NCBI GenBank assembly: GCA_016715825.1
Contig: JADJXO010000002.1
Coordinates: 124,001-188,000, forward strand
Origin: Nitrospira sp.
Lineage (GTDB): Bacteria > Nitrospirota > Nitrospiria > Nitrospirales > Nitrospiraceae
Reading direction: 5' to 3'
DNA length: 64,000 nucleotides
Below, in pieces: positions 1 through 7,706 of the stretch (position 1 is its first letter; each line of letters opens with the position of its first letter). The notes beneath the pieces were generated by a model. It made no database searches. It was not told where the DNA came from and saw nothing but the letters and a program-made list of their open reading frames with translations. Position numbers and translations under genes: made by a program.

Positions 1-448
1 GTACCACTGCGAAATATCATACCCGCGCTCTTGACTAGCCATAGTTATAACCCTCCTTATCTCCGCTAACTAAAATAAGCCCACTTGTCTCTTCTGTCTT
101 ACCGTACCGACAGCCTTCAAAACAACATAGCAACAACCCTGAATGAGAGTAACACTCCCCTATCACAAACGAAATTTTACTCCTGTAAAGCAGATCATTT
201 CAATCCCAATTCCTTCCTCCCACCAATTTCAGGCCTCGCGCCCGTCTGGGTGAGCCTGCGGCCTGTATTCCCTCGCAAGACCGCACCTCCCTTCCCTGTT
301 CGTCAGGCAAAAAGCCTGTGGCAGCTCTGCGGTATCGATCCTCCTTCATCAACCCCAGTACGGCGAGCTTGATCAGCTTCTCATCCCTGGCGTAGGATAC
401 CCCCTCAGGCTTGCAAAACGTTCACTTTACTCGTCACTCTCAGGCAAT
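1..448. other. Gap without a convincing gene
   Basis: No reading frame here has a plausible start, ribosome site and protein-like composition. On the minus strand, about 195-395 can be read as a roughly 65-codon open stretch with protein-like residues (a VLGLMKEDRYRRAA segment), but it has no start codon or upstream continuation. It may be the eroded tail of a lost gene. No promoter or terminator is clear. Confidence 0.4.
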
Positions 449-1024
449 GTGATGCCCAATAAATGGTTATTTCGCTCCGCCATGGTGGCCATCATTGCAG
501 CCTCCTTCCTTTTGGGCTCTCAACTCTTGACCCGCCCACTGGCTCAAAAGGAAGTCGTCATTGCCGACATCGTCCATAACTGGCAAGAAGCGCATCCAGC
601 CACAAACCGCTTTGTGGTTCTGCCCGATTTCAACAACGAAGCCGTTCTCGACACTGATACAGAATTAATATGGGAGATCGCCCCCAAACCGACCCCGATA
701 ACCTGGAACGAAGCCCGTACTACATGCTCGACCAGAAGCACTGGAGGCCAAAAAGGGTGGCGCCTCCCTGCACCGATTGAAATGCGCAGCCTTGTGGGGC
801 CAGCAGTTGATTCTCCCATCCCTAACATCCCACCGGGTCATCCGTTTGTGAATATTCAGCCTACCTCTTATTGGTCAGTAGTCCCAGAAAGTCACCAACC
901 AACCTATGCAAAATATGTCGACGCGTTCCTCGGCAATGTCCTCAGCTTCGTTCAGATCTATACCTTTCCGGCTTGGTGCGTTCGTGGACCAATTGACCAG
1001 GATCACAGGCACCCTGGGCCGTAA
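449..1024 (+). CDS. DUF1566 (Lcl C-terminal) domain protein, membrane-anchored
   Basis: The 191-residue protein begins with a hydrophobic segment (about residues 12-28) that would act as a signal anchor, so the rest should lie outside the cytoplasm. Residues 65-185 match the DUF1566/Lcl pattern: a VLDTDTELIWE opening, TWNEARTTC, GWRLPAPIEMRSLV and a closing AWCVRG. This domain occurs in secreted proteins and is structurally related to C-type-lectin/SUMF1-like folds; its biochemical role is not established. The start is GTG at 449 or ATG at 452; the ribosome site is weak for both. It converges on the MerR regulator and lies beside an island rich in SUMF1-fold proteins, which may or may not be meaningful. 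Confidence 0.7.
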   Translation: MMPNKWLFRSAMVAIIAASFLLGSQLLTRPLAQKEVVIADIVHNWQEAHPATNRFVVLPDFNNEAVLDTDTELIWEIAPKPTPITWNEARTTCSTRSTGGQKGWRLPAPIEMRSLVGPAVDSPIPNIPPGHPFVNIQPTSYWSVVPESHQPTYAKYVDAFLGNVLSFVQIYTFPAWCVRGPIDQDHRHPGP

Positions 1025-1127
1025 ATCTTCAGACAAATGCTCTTCCCAGAAGGAACCACCAAGCCCTTCCCACCAAGTACCATTTTCATTCCCTGAACTC
1101 CCCGTGCCATTCGCACGTCGCCCTTCT

Positions 1128-2045
1128 TCAGCGCTGCAACACGGGTTTTCGCATCAATCGATTCAATCGATTCTCCAGGTCGCTGAAGTCGTCAAGAACC
1201 TCGATGCCAGAGGTCACGAATCGGTCGCGTATCGCGATTGCGCCGTGCCCACCCACGGCCACATCGGATACTGGGCTCACATCCTGTACGAGTGCTTGAA
1301 TCAGCTCCGCAGCTTTATTCTCAGCCCGAACGATGGGGAAAGAGATAATCGTAAGGTCTGGCTTGACCTCGTGGCAGAGTTTGACTAGTGCAGCTATGGG
1401 TACGTTGGCTCCTAGATAATAGACTCGACAGCCACGAGCCCGGCATTGATACGCGACCGCTAACGCCGCGATGTCGTGTTCCTCGCCTGGCGGACAAGCT
1501 ACGACGACAGTAGCTCCGAACTCCGCCACAGGCAGCTGGTTCATGGCTGAGAAAATTTTCTGCTGGATCTGACTCGTGACGTAATGTTCAACCGCTATAC
1601 CCACATGACCATCGTGCCAGAGTTGTCCAACTTGTTCCTGGAGCGGTAGCAGGATTCCATTGAGGGCTTCATCGAAAGGCACGACTGCGACAGCTCCATT
1701 TAATCGCTTCTCGAATGTCACGCGGTCCAGGGGATTCAAGGTAGACACGAGCTCCTGCAACAACCTCCCAAACATGTTCTCAACGACTGCGACACGCGGC
1801 GTATTGGCCCGTGCCCGTGTTATCAGTTCTTCCCGCCCCAGCTTTGCCAACTCTCCAATGGAAGCTCCTCCATCAAGCTGTTCTTTCAAATACCGCAACA
1901 TCATCACATCTTCATCTGAATAGTTCCGGTATCGATTGGCGCCCCTGGTCGGTTTCAAGAGACCAAATCGACGTTCCCAGACCCGTATGACGTCCTTGGA
2001 AAGGCCTGTGAGTTTAGCAACTCTATGAATTCTATGAGTATTCAT
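1128..2045 (-). CDS. MerR-family regulator with B12-binding domain, CarH/LitR type
   Basis: Domain order is that of CarH/LitR: a MerR winged helix (residues 1-70, with VIRVWERRFGLL and the NRYRNYSDEDV wing), a four-helix cap (about 85-170) and a Rossmann-type cobalamin domain (175-300). In the cap, W143 is followed nine residues later by E153-H154, the W-x9-EH motif that packs over adenosylcobalamin in CarH. H190 in GEEHDIA is the expected lower cobalt ligand; the consensus E/DxHxxG here ends in Ala instead of Gly. CarH proteins bind DNA as tetramers in the dark and fall apart when light breaks the Co-C bond, releasing photoprotection genes. The gene is divergent from the island that carries a photolyase, which fits this role. 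Light sensing itself is inferred; a B12 sensor without light response is the alternative. Confidence 0.85.
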   Translation of the reverse strand: MNTHRIHRVAKLTGLSKDVIRVWERRFGLLKPTRGANRYRNYSDEDVMMLRYLKEQLDGGASIGELAKLGREELITRARANTPRVAVVENMFGRLLQELVSTLNPLDRVTFEKRLNGAVAVVPFDEALNGILLPLQEQVGQLWHDGHVGIAVEHYVTSQIQQKIFSAMNQLPVAEFGATVVVACPPGEEHDIAALAVAYQCRARGCRVYYLGANVPIAALVKLCHEVKPDLTIISFPIVRAENKAAELIQALVQDVSPVSDVAVGGHGAIAIRDRFVTSGIEVLDDFSDLENRLNRLMRKPVLQR

Positions 2046-2058
2046 CTCACTGGAAAAA

Positions 2059-2086
2059 GTATAGACACAAGTCCATACTTTGTCAA
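2059..2086 (-). promoter_or_regulatory. Sigma-70-like promoter of the CarH-type regulator
   Basis: Read on the minus strand, TTGACA (2086-2081) and TATACT (2064-2059) are separated by 16 bases and lie 14-41 bases upstream of the regulator's start codon. Both boxes are one mismatch or fewer from consensus. An ATACATT copy on the plus strand at 2093-2099 lies just upstream of the -35 box, so the regulator may also act on its own promoter. Confidence 0.65.
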
Positions 2087-2105
2087 ATATTTATACATTT
2101 AACCA

Positions 2106-2147
2106 TTGACACATTGAACACTATGGTTTATACATTAGACATACATT
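2106..2147 (+). promoter_or_regulatory. Island promoter with 11-bp direct-repeat operator
   Basis: TTGACA at 2106-2111 and TATACA at 2129-2134 are separated by 17 bases, a strong sigma-70-type promoter pointing into the island. The heptamer ATACATT occurs at 2130-2136 and again at 2141-2147, exactly 11 bases apart, and covers the -10 box and the likely transcription start. An 11-bp direct-repeat spacing is what CarH DNA-binding domains use on their operators, and occupancy here would block RNA polymerase. A third ATACATT is at 2093-2099. That this is the operator of the adjacent regulator is inference. Confidence 0.6.
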
Positions 2148-2183
2148 GTACAAGGTGTGGACATTGTGAGTATGGAGGACAGC

Positions 2184-2444
2184 ATGAGCTCAAGCCCGAC
2201 AACAAACCACCAGCCTCACTGCCAGGACCTCGGGGCAGTCTCGCACGACATCTGCACCCGGTGCAGAGGACTCATGGTGAACGAGGCCTGCTTTGATCTG
2301 CTGCACAACACCAGTGAGTTGGGGTGCACTACACAACGCTGCCTGCAGTGTGGCGACATCACTGATGCCGTGATTATGCGAAATCGGCAGCTGAGTCAAG
2401 CTGCGGCTTTCGCTGGCTTAACAGAATCATTCGTCGCGGCGTAG
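2184..2444 (+). CDS. Small zinc-ribbon-like protein
   Basis: This 86-residue protein has two CxxC pairs (CTRC and CLQC) about 35 residues apart, a spacing suited to one structural zinc site; the core is VSHDICTRCRGLMVNEAC and QRCLQCGDITD. I do not recognise a named family. The start was placed at 2184 because a GGAGG sequence sits five bases upstream; an in-frame ATG at 2157 would have no ribosome site. It is the first gene after the island promoter, which suggests a small regulator or accessory factor of the CarH response, but no DNA-binding fold is evident. Confidence 0.7.
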   Translation: MSSSPTTNHQPHCQDLGAVSHDICTRCRGLMVNEACFDLLHNTSELGCTTQRCLQCGDITDAVIMRNRQLSQAAAFAGLTESFVAA

Positions 2445-2493
2445 CAGGGACATGATCACGATCCGGTTCATTGCCATAACCAAGGAGGGTCTT

Positions 2494-3456
2494 ATGCGGA
2501 GTCGAACAATCTTGCAAGTAGCCATCGGCATGCTACTCGCGTTAGGAGCCATCACCGCCACAGCGGCGGCCATGCCGACTAGTGACAAGGACATGGTGCT
2601 CATCCCGAGGGGTGAGTTCACCATGGGGAGCAACGAACATTCAGATGAAGCCAAGCACCAGGTCGTGCTGGATGCCTATCTGATCGACAAGTTTGAAACC
2701 TCTAATGGACGGTATAAGGAGTTCATGAAGTCCACGAGTCATCCTGCACCCGCATATTGGGATGACCCACGACTGACAAAGTCGAATCAGCCGGTCGTCG
2801 GGGTCAGCTGGACCGACGCGAACGCCTTCTGCAAGTGGGACGGCAAACGACTTCCAACCGAAGCAGAGTGGGAGCGAGCGGCCAAAGGTCCGGATGGGGA
2901 CAATCATTATCCCTGGGGTCACAAGCTGGATCCTAAGAAGGCCAACTATGGACAGAACGTGGGCCGCACGATGCCGGTCGACTCGTACCCTGAAGGCGTG
3001 AGCGGGTTTGGTGTCTACAACATGGCCGGAAATGTATTCGAATGGGTGGAGGATTGGTATGACCTCAACTACTACAAAACCAGTCCAGCCATGAACCCGC
3101 GTGGCGCGGATAAAGGTTACAACTTTGCCAATCAAGGACCGGTACGGGTCCTGCGCGGGGGTTCCTGGCTCGCACCAGAAACCTCACTGCATACGAGCCA
3201 CCGATTCTGGAATCAACCTGACAATAACAGCTACGGTGTCGGCCTCGGATTTCGTTGTGCGAAGTCCGTCCAGACAGTAACAGACGAAGCCATGCAAACA
3301 GGCCGCGACGCATTCATTCTGGCATTAGTCGCCATGGGCGCCGAAAAACACGCTGACGCGATGGCTTCCATTGAGAAAGCCTTAGCCTCGGATCCGGAGA
3401 ACAAGGAGTATCTGGCAACCCGTGAACTGATCAAGAACAGTATGAAAAAGAAATAG
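2494..3456 (+). CDS. Secreted SUMF1-domain (FGE-like) protein 1
   Basis: A signal peptide (residues 1-28, ending near TATAAA-MP) is followed by a full SUMF1/FGE-like domain (about 35-270): VLIPRGEFTMGS, GKRLPTEAEWERAAKG, YPWG, NMAGNVFEWVEDWY, VLRGGSW and GLGFRCA. The cysteine pair that binds copper in true formylglycine-generating enzymes is absent from the segment after RGGSW, so sulfatase activation is unlikely. The last 55 residues form a helical TPR-like tail (AEKHADAMASIEKALASDP). The ATG at 2494 has AAGGAGG upstream; the earlier in-frame ATG at 2452 has none and would spoil the signal peptide. The substrate is unknown. It is the closest relative of the protein at 5144-6202, sharing the RFWN...NNSYGVGLGFRC block and the tail. 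Confidence 0.85.
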   Translation: MRSRTILQVAIGMLLALGAITATAAAMPTSDKDMVLIPRGEFTMGSNEHSDEAKHQVVLDAYLIDKFETSNGRYKEFMKSTSHPAPAYWDDPRLTKSNQPVVGVSWTDANAFCKWDGKRLPTEAEWERAAKGPDGDNHYPWGHKLDPKKANYGQNVGRTMPVDSYPEGVSGFGVYNMAGNVFEWVEDWYDLNYYKTSPAMNPRGADKGYNFANQGPVRVLRGGSWLAPETSLHTSHRFWNQPDNNSYGVGLGFRCAKSVQTVTDEAMQTGRDAFILALVAMGAEKHADAMASIEKALASDPENKEYLATRELIKNSMKKK

Positions 3457-3471
3457 TGGACGGACTGACGG

Positions 3472-3489
3472 AGGGGGCGCTCGCCCCCT
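3472..3489 (+). terminator. GC-rich hairpin after SUMF1 protein 1
   Basis: GGGGGC, a GCTC loop and GCCCCC form a strong hairpin 15 bases after the stop codon. Only TTCG follows, so it is not a canonical intrinsic terminator; it may reduce read-through or protect the upstream mRNA end. Confidence 0.45.
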
Positions 3490-3520
3490 TCGCTGGTCGA
3501 CGTCGTTAGGGAGATCTCAC

Positions 3521-5077
3521 GTGCGTACATCGCGACCCACAACTTCAAGTCACTCGGCAGCGGACCCTGCGGCATTCCTAAGTACCGCCCGCGTCCTTCT
3601 GACGGGCGCAAGTGGCTACATCGGCGGGCGGCTCTTACCGTCTTTGGAGAATCGGGGCTACCGCCTGCGCTGTCTGGCCAGACGCCCCGAGATTCTGAAG
3701 CCGAAGGTTGGTCCATCAACGGAAGTTGTCGCGGGTAACGTGCTCGAGCGAGCGAGTCTCGACAACGCGTTGCACGGGATCGACGTAGCCTACTACATGG
3801 TCCATTCCATGAGTTCGGCTGGCTCGTTCGAGGAGACTGACCGGCAAGCAGCGTGGAACTTTAGTGAGGCAGCGAAGGCAGCGGGTGTGAAGGGTCTGAT
3901 CTATGTGGGAGGCTTAGGCAGCGACGAGGAGGAGCTGTCAACACATCTACGCAGTCGGCACGAGGTTGGAGACATCTTGAGGCGGTCAGGACTCCCCGTG
4001 TGTGAGTTTCGCGCATCGGCCGTGATCGGTTCCGGTAGTGCCTCGTTTGAATTGGTTCGAGCGCTGGTCGAACGCCTGCCGATCATGTTCACACCGAAAT
4101 GGGTCAAGGGGAAGGCGCAACCAATCGGAATCGACGACTTGCTGGACTATCTGATTGAGTCGCTCCAGATTCCCCTCTCCCAATACCGTATCTACGAAGT
4201 CGGCGGGTCGGACAAAGTCTCCTATGCAGATATGATGCATGCGTACGGGCGGCAACGTGGACTCACACCTCTCATCATCCCGCTGCCGGTCCTCACCCCT
4301 TGGCTGTCTGCACTGTGGCTAGGGCTGATCACGCCGCTCTACGCGCGCGTCGGCCGAGCGATTATTGAGAGTATTGTTCATGTCACGGTGGTACGGGACA
4401 ATACTGCGCTGACAACCTTCTCTGTACGTCCGATGGGAATCGATGAAGCCATTCGCCGGGCCTTGGCCCATGAAGAGACCCATTTCTCCGCCACACGCTG
4501 GTCCGACTCGCTCTCATCGTCCGGCTCGCCACAGTCGTGGGGAGGCGTACGGTTCGGCACGCGCATCGTCGATTCACGTACGTTAACAGTGGAAGCGCCA
4601 CCTGACGCCGTCTTCAGGTGCATTGAGAGGATCGGCGGTAACCATGGTTGGTACGCCTGCAACTGGCTGTGGCGGGTGCGCGGCTTCCTCGACCTACTCC
4701 AAGGAGGAGTCGGCATGGGGCGCGGACGGCCTTCATCGACGACACTCCGCATCGGCGACACCGTCGACTCCTTTCGGGTCGAATCGATTGAGCCGAATCG
4801 CCAACTGCGGCTCAAATCCGAGATGAATTTGCCCGGGAGGGCATGGCTGGAGTTTGAGGTGACGGAGACCGGCTCCTCCACTCAGATACGGCAGACAGCG
4901 ATCTTTGATCCAGTGGGACTGAAAGGCCAACTGTACTGGTATTCCCTCTACATCCCACACGAGTTTGTCTTCAATGGGATGTTACGGGGAATCGCACAAG
5001 CAGCGTTACGAGAAATGAAACAGCTCGATATGGCGCACAGGCCAAATGGGCAGACGGCAACGCCGAACCATCGTTGA
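3521..5077 (+). CDS. SDR-family oxidoreductase with C-terminal DUF2867
   Basis: Residues 25-300 are an atypical short-chain dehydrogenase: the nucleotide-binding GASGYIG motif is at 29-35 and the protein resembles the NmrA/YbjT group of NAD(P)-binding proteins. Residues about 335-500 match DUF2867, a START-like region (TLTVEAPPDAVFRCIERIGG, W..RVRGFLDLL..GVG, then LRLKSEMNLPGRAWLEFEV). The 518-residue length is normal for this fusion. Translation starts at GTG with AGGGAG seven bases upstream. Such SDR-DUF2867 proteins are frequent neighbours of photolyases and LitR-type regulators; the substrate is unknown, with lipid or quinone modification being speculative. Confidence 0.85.
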   Translation: MRTSRPTTSSHSAADPAAFLSTARVLLTGASGYIGGRLLPSLENRGYRLRCLARRPEILKPKVGPSTEVVAGNVLERASLDNALHGIDVAYYMVHSMSSAGSFEETDRQAAWNFSEAAKAAGVKGLIYVGGLGSDEEELSTHLRSRHEVGDILRRSGLPVCEFRASAVIGSGSASFELVRALVERLPIMFTPKWVKGKAQPIGIDDLLDYLIESLQIPLSQYRIYEVGGSDKVSYADMMHAYGRQRGLTPLIIPLPVLTPWLSALWLGLITPLYARVGRAIIESIVHVTVVRDNTALTTFSVRPMGIDEAIRRALAHEETHFSATRWSDSLSSSGSPQSWGGVRFGTRIVDSRTLTVEAPPDAVFRCIERIGGNHGWYACNWLWRVRGFLDLLQGGVGMGRGRPSSTTLRIGDTVDSFRVESIEPNRQLRLKSEMNLPGRAWLEFEVTETGSSTQIRQTAIFDPVGLKGQLYWYSLYIPHEFVFNGMLRGIAQAALREMKQLDMAHRPNGQTATPNHR

Positions 5078-5143
5078 ACCGGGCGTATCGAGAGCGGCGA
5101 GAGCGCTGCATACGAAAAAACCAACGTGTGATGGAGGTGCGCA

Positions 5144-6202
5144 ATGCGGACAACACAAACCAGTGTGATCGCGGCGCTGCTAGTCGCATTTACAACAGCG
5201 ACCCCGACAGTCCGTGCCGAAGAGCACCTGCCACCAAAGGACATGGCGTATATCGGGCAGGGAGGATCGGTGATGGGGGTCGACCGGGAAGATCCCTCGG
5301 CCACGGGCAAGAAGCCTACGCTATACGAACGACGCATGAAGACACCCTGGTCCGCTGACGCACTGAACGACGAAAGTCCGGCTCATATGGTGTTCTTGGA
5401 TCCGTACTACATTAATACGTATGAGGTCTCGAACAAAGACTATGGTGAATTCATCAAGGCAACAGGCTACCCAGCTCCGGCCTACTGGGACGATCCCCGT
5501 TTAAATACGCCTCAGCTGCCCGTCGTCGGGGTCAATTGGGAGGACGCGAGAGCCTTCTGCGACTATCGCGGCAAACGGCTGCCGACGGAAGCAGAGTGGG
5601 AAAAGGCCGCCCGAGGGCCAGATGGTAATCTCTATCCCTGGGGCAACGCGTTTGATCCAGCGAAAGTCAATTATGGGAAAAAGCACGATGCCACCATGCC
5701 CGTTGATTCATACCCAGAAGGAGCCAGCTATTATGGCCTACACCACATGGCCGGTAATGTCTTCGAGTGGGTCTCAGATTGGTACGACCCCCGCTACTAT
5801 GGTCGGCTTGAAACGAGCGTGAATCCTGGCGGGCCGGCTCAACCCTTGTGGATGGGTGGAACCGGAACGTACGTGGATCGTCTGACCGTCGGCGAGAAGC
5901 GCGTCATTCGCGGTGGCTCCTGGATCGCCCCAGAAGGGACAACAAGGACAACCCACCGATTCTGGAATCATCCACTCAATAACAGCTACGGCGTGGGTCT
6001 GGGATTCCGCTGCGCGACAACTGCGCCACCAGAACTTTCTCAACGCATCAAGGAGGCCGCCATCTTGACCTACGTGGAAATGGGTCGAGAACACTTCGCA
6101 GAAGCCCAGGAGGCCCTCGCTCATGGACTAGCCCTTGACCCAAGGAATAGGGAGCTCCTAGACCTTCGACAATTGATTGAGCAATCGATGAAGCGACCGT
6201 GA
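5144..6202 (+). CDS. Secreted SUMF1-domain protein 2
   Basis: A 352-residue protein with a cleavable signal peptide (residues 1-25, TPTVRA-EE) and a SUMF1-like domain (about 30-295) containing GKRLPTEAEWEKAARG, LYPWG, HMAGNVFEWVSDWYD, VIRGGSW and GLGFRCA. An insertion near residue 45-65 (GKKPTLYERRMKTPW) is not in its paralogues. The copper-binding cysteines of formylglycine-generating enzymes are missing. The last 50 residues repeat the TPR-like tail of protein 1 (REHFAEAQEALAHGLALDP), so the two arose by duplication. GGAGG lies seven bases before the ATG. Function unknown; periplasmic location is inferred from the signal peptide. Confidence 0.85.
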   Translation: MRTTQTSVIAALLVAFTTATPTVRAEEHLPPKDMAYIGQGGSVMGVDREDPSATGKKPTLYERRMKTPWSADALNDESPAHMVFLDPYYINTYEVSNKDYGEFIKATGYPAPAYWDDPRLNTPQLPVVGVNWEDARAFCDYRGKRLPTEAEWEKAARGPDGNLYPWGNAFDPAKVNYGKKHDATMPVDSYPEGASYYGLHHMAGNVFEWVSDWYDPRYYGRLETSVNPGGPAQPLWMGGTGTYVDRLTVGEKRVIRGGSWIAPEGTTRTTHRFWNHPLNNSYGVGLGFRCATTAPPELSQRIKEAAILTYVEMGREHFAEAQEALAHGLALDPRNRELLDLRQLIEQSMKRP

Positions 6203-6253
6203 AGGAAGATTTGACGGGACTTATACGGGGTTTATCGTGACGGAGACGCAACA

Positions 6254-6622
6254 ATGATACCCAAGACAATTCTTTATCAAGGGATTATCCTCATCGCCCT
6301 ACTCGAAGCCTCATCTCTCCATGCAGGTCCTATCGATTCACCCGGGCACCCGCATGAGCATAAGGCCCAACTGGTCCATGCGGCCAATCATGAAGTGGAC
6401 CAGGCATGGGAGGTCTACCACCGGGCAGCATTGGGAGGAACCGTGGCCTCGCCTGCCCTTCAGGCGGAAATCGAGCAGCACCTGCACGAAGCCAGGACCC
6501 TGGTGACCCAGGCGCAAGAAGCAGCTGACAGAGGAGACGAGCGACAAGTCGAAGACCTTGTCAAGCAAGTGAGACTCCATACCACCCAAGCCATTCAGGG
6601 TAGCAAGGAGCAGAAGAAATGA
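6254..6622 (+). CDS. Small secreted helical protein, His-rich
   Basis: The 122-residue product has a signal peptide (residues 1-24, SSLHA-GP) followed by a charged, alpha-helical mature region with scattered histidines (GHPHEHKAQLVHAANHE at the mature N-terminus) and a C-terminal helix typical of four-helix or coiled-coil periplasmic proteins. No named family is recognised; the His-rich start could bind metal or heme, which is not shown. The stop codon overlaps the start of the next SUMF1 gene by an ATGA junction, so the two are translationally coupled and probably work together. Confidence 0.65.
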   Translation: MIPKTILYQGIILIALLEASSLHAGPIDSPGHPHEHKAQLVHAANHEVDQAWEVYHRAALGGTVASPALQAEIEQHLHEARTLVTQAQEAADRGDERQVEDLVKQVRLHTTQAIQGSKEQKK

Positions 6623-7461
6623 TGACTGGACTGTGGCACGGATCTACTCAGTTCACCAGAATAACGATGGTCGTTGTCACGGTCCTTGCGCTCATGCATT
6701 CGCCCACCGTGGAAGCGGTACCGGGGACAAGAGAGGCTGACCCGGTGCCGATGGTCACGATTCCGGCTGGAGAATTTCTGATGGGCAATCCAGAAGGAAA
6801 AGGCCGAGCAGATGAATCGCCGCAACGATCCGTGTATCTGGACGAGTATGCGATCGATCAAGTCGAAGTCACGAATGAACGCTATATGGCCTTTGTGAAA
6901 TCCATCGGCCATCGCACACCACCCAATCCCTATGGCACCGGGACCCTCCAATCCATCGAGGGTATTGAGCAACTTCCGGTGGTCCAGACGACCTGGTACG
7001 ACGCAAAGGCCTATTGTAGCTGGGCGAAGAAACGGCTGCCGACGGAGGCAGAGTGGGAGAAGGCCGCGCGCGGGACTGACGGCCGTCTCTACCCCTGGGG
7101 AAATCAACTGCCCACGGCGACGCGGGCGAACTTTGATCGAGAGTGGGAGGACGAGCAGACCCTGCACGCAGTGGGGACCCTACCCGGTGGCGACTCGCCC
7201 TATGGGGTGAAGGACATGGCCGGGAATGCGCGCGAATGGGTGTCGGACTGGTACGACGCGGAGTATTACCAGCATGCGCCCAACCGGAATCCGCAAGGTC
7301 CCGACAAAAAGGGAGTGGTTCGGTCGATTCGTGGCGGGTCCTGGCATAGTCCCGCATCCGATATCACGACATCGGCACGAGGTCGCGGCGGGTTCGCGCT
7401 CCAGACCCACGGTACAGGCTTTCGATGTGTTCGAGGTCTCGCGACCAAGAACCAGAAGTAG
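6619..7461 (+). CDS. Secreted SUMF1-domain protein 3
   Basis: The shortest of the four paralogues (280 residues): signal peptide about 1-34, then one SUMF1-like domain with VTIPAGEFLMGN, YAIDQVEVTNERY, KKRLPTEAEWEKAARG, DMAGNAREWVSDWYD, IRGGSW and GTGFRCV. It lacks both the TPR-like tail of proteins 1 and 2 and the cytochrome of protein 4. The copper-binding cysteines of true formylglycine-generating enzymes are absent. It starts inside the ATGA overlap with the small helical gene; ATG at 6622 is an alternative. Confidence 0.85.
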   Translation: MMTGLWHGSTQFTRITMVVVTVLALMHSPTVEAVPGTREADPVPMVTIPAGEFLMGNPEGKGRADESPQRSVYLDEYAIDQVEVTNERYMAFVKSIGHRTPPNPYGTGTLQSIEGIEQLPVVQTTWYDAKAYCSWAKKRLPTEAEWEKAARGTDGRLYPWGNQLPTATRANFDREWEDEQTLHAVGTLPGGDSPYGVKDMAGNAREWVSDWYDAEYYQHAPNRNPQGPDKKGVVRSIRGGSWHSPASDITTSARGRGGFALQTHGTGFRCVRGLATKNQK

Positions 7462-7535
7462 GAGGAGGATCTTGTTCCATGCAGTGCTACTCATTCCTGA
7501 TACCACCAGCCAGTCGGAGACCGGTCCCTCAGTTC

Positions 7536-7615
7536 GTCCAGACGTCGCCGCTCCTCCGCACGGCGCCGTCAGTTGAGGCAGCCGGGTCTCACACCTGCGA
7601 GAGACCTGGCGCCTC
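7536..7615 (+). promoter_or_regulatory. Structured leader element, copy A
   Basis: The leader of the cytochrome c-SUMF1 gene has two hairpins. Hairpin 1: GTCGCCG (7544-7550) with CGGCGCC (7561-7567), loop CTCCTCCGCA. Hairpin 2: GAGGC (7575-7579) and CCGGGTCTC (7582-7590) with GAGACCTGG (7601-7609) and GCCTC (7611-7615). GTCCAG and the 15-base core CTCCGCACGGCGCCG recur with identical spacing at 9314-9346, and the second hairpin is kept there with different paired bases. The loop CTCCTCC is the exact complement of the GGAGGAG ribosome site at 7693-7699. It matches no riboswitch class I can name. Confidence 0.55.
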
Positions 7616-7706
7616 TACTCCGGTTGGTTTGAGCAATGCACTATGTAGTGGAAACAGACGACGGCTCTCTGACAAGAGTGCTAGTACGCCAGGGAGGAGC
7701 AAGGGT

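Noticed and set aside
85..372. 95-codon plus-strand open frame near the window start
   Set aside because: No ribosome site, low-complexity and proline/serine-rich composition, no recognisable motif.
3472..3489. Canonical intrinsic terminator splitting the island after SUMF1 protein 1
   Set aside because: The hairpin is strong but has no U-run after it, so it does not prove that transcription ends there.
7511..7528. B12-box-like sequence AGTCGGAGACCGGTCC, suggesting a cobalamin riboswitch near a B12 regulator
   Set aside because: One conserved base is missing, the 5' riboswitch core would have to lie inside the SUMF1 protein 3 coding region, and no GCCACTG-type segment is present.
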